Shown here: one piece after another, positions 62,850-64,000 of the stretch | Position numbering within the stretch: position 1 is the stretch's first letter | Layout of the letters: each line of letters opens with the position of its first letter | Assembly: GCA_963930655.1 (NCBI GenBank) | Contig: OZ005605.1 | Location: 19,289,501-19,353,500 of the forward strand | DNA: 64,000 nt | Reading direction: 5' to 3' | Source of the DNA: Myrica gale | Taxonomy: Eukaryota > Streptophyta > Magnoliopsida > Fagales > Myricaceae | Made by a program: the position numbers and the translations under genes | Notes under the pieces: generated by a model | Told to the model about the DNA's origin: nothing | The model's input: the letters and a program-made list of their open reading frames with translations, nothing else | The model's database searches: none

Positions 62850-64000
62850 GTTTGCATCCGATGGAATATTTGTGAGCTTACTTCCTTGAAGTTTGTCGGA
62901 AACTCAACTGACTGTTAAACAGTTATCTAGATGGAAAGCAATAGTAAAAAACAATAGTGGTTGATTGCAATAGGAAATCCAAGGTTTGCATTTGGTGGGC
63001 CAAGAAATATAATCTAAAGCTATCTATTCGATGAAATGAATCTTCCTGTTGAAAGCAAATAGGTCATTTCCATTCGTTGATGCCTCAATAATTAGTTGAG
63101 TACAGATATTCCTACTACAGATAAATGCAACTCATAGATGAATGAACTGTCAATGCAGAACACAGAAAGTGAGATTGGAGCCTCATTTCTTGGAAGAACT
63201 ACAATCCGGTGACAGTTGCATCATGCCTTTGGTTTATTGACATCTCTGTCAATTGGGAATAACATGATTATCTATGCCATGGGGTTAAAATTTATCGTGC
63301 AAGACTCGAGTTGGTCTGCTTGACCCGACCCACAAAGGACAGAATTTGGGGGGGGACCTAAGAAGTGAGAGAACATCCCCTGTTTCTTGCAAGATGATGA
63401 TTTTCGATGTCTTTTTCCACTTCAACAGGTTTTGTTTGTAGAGAAGGAGGTGTTAACCAATTATTTTAACAGCTCCCTTGTATATTTGAGAGGAAATAAC
63501 GTTTTGGCGTGCACGCTTTTTTGTGCTATATGTAAATGACTATAATTTTATCACGTTACTATTTCCATGACCAAGAGCAGGTGGATGGTTTTTTATATGG
63601 AGTTGCAAAATTCTAGGCCTTCTCTAAATCTTCGATGCTGCAGTGTTGGGCATACTGTGTATGAACAGATTTTGAACAGATTCCAGACGAATTGGAGTCT
63701 ATATGTAAAAATATATGGGTTTACTTTAACTTATCAAATAAAACAGAACAGCGATCAAAGTCATACATGATATTGCATTCAAATACATGGTTGGCTTCCT
63801 AAATGGACTATCAAATATACTAACATCAACGGCTAACCCCCCATCTACACCAAATACCCAAGATCCAACCAAGCAACTTTTCAGATGTTTGGCAAAATTT
63901 CTTGACCTCGTGGACATGTTGGTGGATCCACCCACCGAAAGAAATTGCACGTCGACTGTATCTGCAAAAATCAGACAAATATAAACCAAATAGAATAATC
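62850..64000. other. Right-hand end, no identified gene
   Basis: No further exon was confidently recognised. Open frames on both strands at 63,726-63,989 overlap each other and have no motif. A G run lies at 63,349. Confidence 0.45.

Overview
This window reads as nuclear DNA of a eudicot plant, probably a perennial with many transposons. Its genes have GT-AG introns, its intergenic DNA is AT-rich, and its gene families are plant ones: an aspartic protease with a plant-specific insert, a MAPKKK17/18-type kinase, an SLAC1-homologue anion channel, a peroxisomal PMP22 and At4g22030-like proteins. I saw no rRNA, tRNA, CRISPR or prokaryotic-style operon. Species is not determined.

Layout. 1-1,332 is non-coding with one foldback repeat. 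1,333-5,957 is a complete Mutator-like element (MULE) with 54/56 matching terminal inverted repeats and an exact 9-bp target duplication. It carries a FAR1-like transposase gene with an in-frame TAG and, antisense, two phase-compatible exons of an LRR gene. 5,967-10,560 holds small MITEs and no gene. 10,990-16,900 is an apparently intact aspartic protease (14 exons, 512 aa), with a MULE-type MITE and an 88-bp tandem duplication in its introns. 19,192-21,749 is a hAT-type element carrying exons of an IST1-like (ESCRT) gene. 24,760-26,307 is a MAPKKK with an upstream ABRE/G-box. 29,560-33,398 is a decayed CACTA element. 33,640-38,120 is a nest of hAT, MITE and foldback elements. 38,928-41,370 is an SLAH-type anion channel gene. 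42,053-43,869 (minus) is a BAP31-like ER protein gene. 45,492-46,891 is a long-TIR MULE. 48,166-49,461 (minus) is a frameshifted At4g22030-like pseudogene. 50,266-54,581 (minus) is a seven-exon PMP22 gene with one nonsense codon; a 1.6-kb hAT element sits 133 bp upstream of its start and itself contains a GC-rich foldback element. 56,490-61,532 is a tandem duplication: the first unit holds an intact At4g22030-like gene, the second only its promoter and first 64 codons. Beyond 62,440 are two unidentified coding exons.

The genes do not form a pathway. The main interest is gene capture and gene decay driven by DNA transposons: two elements carry host exons, one element sits in the 5' region of a gene that also has a premature stop, and several nested insertions have target duplications that allow relative dating.
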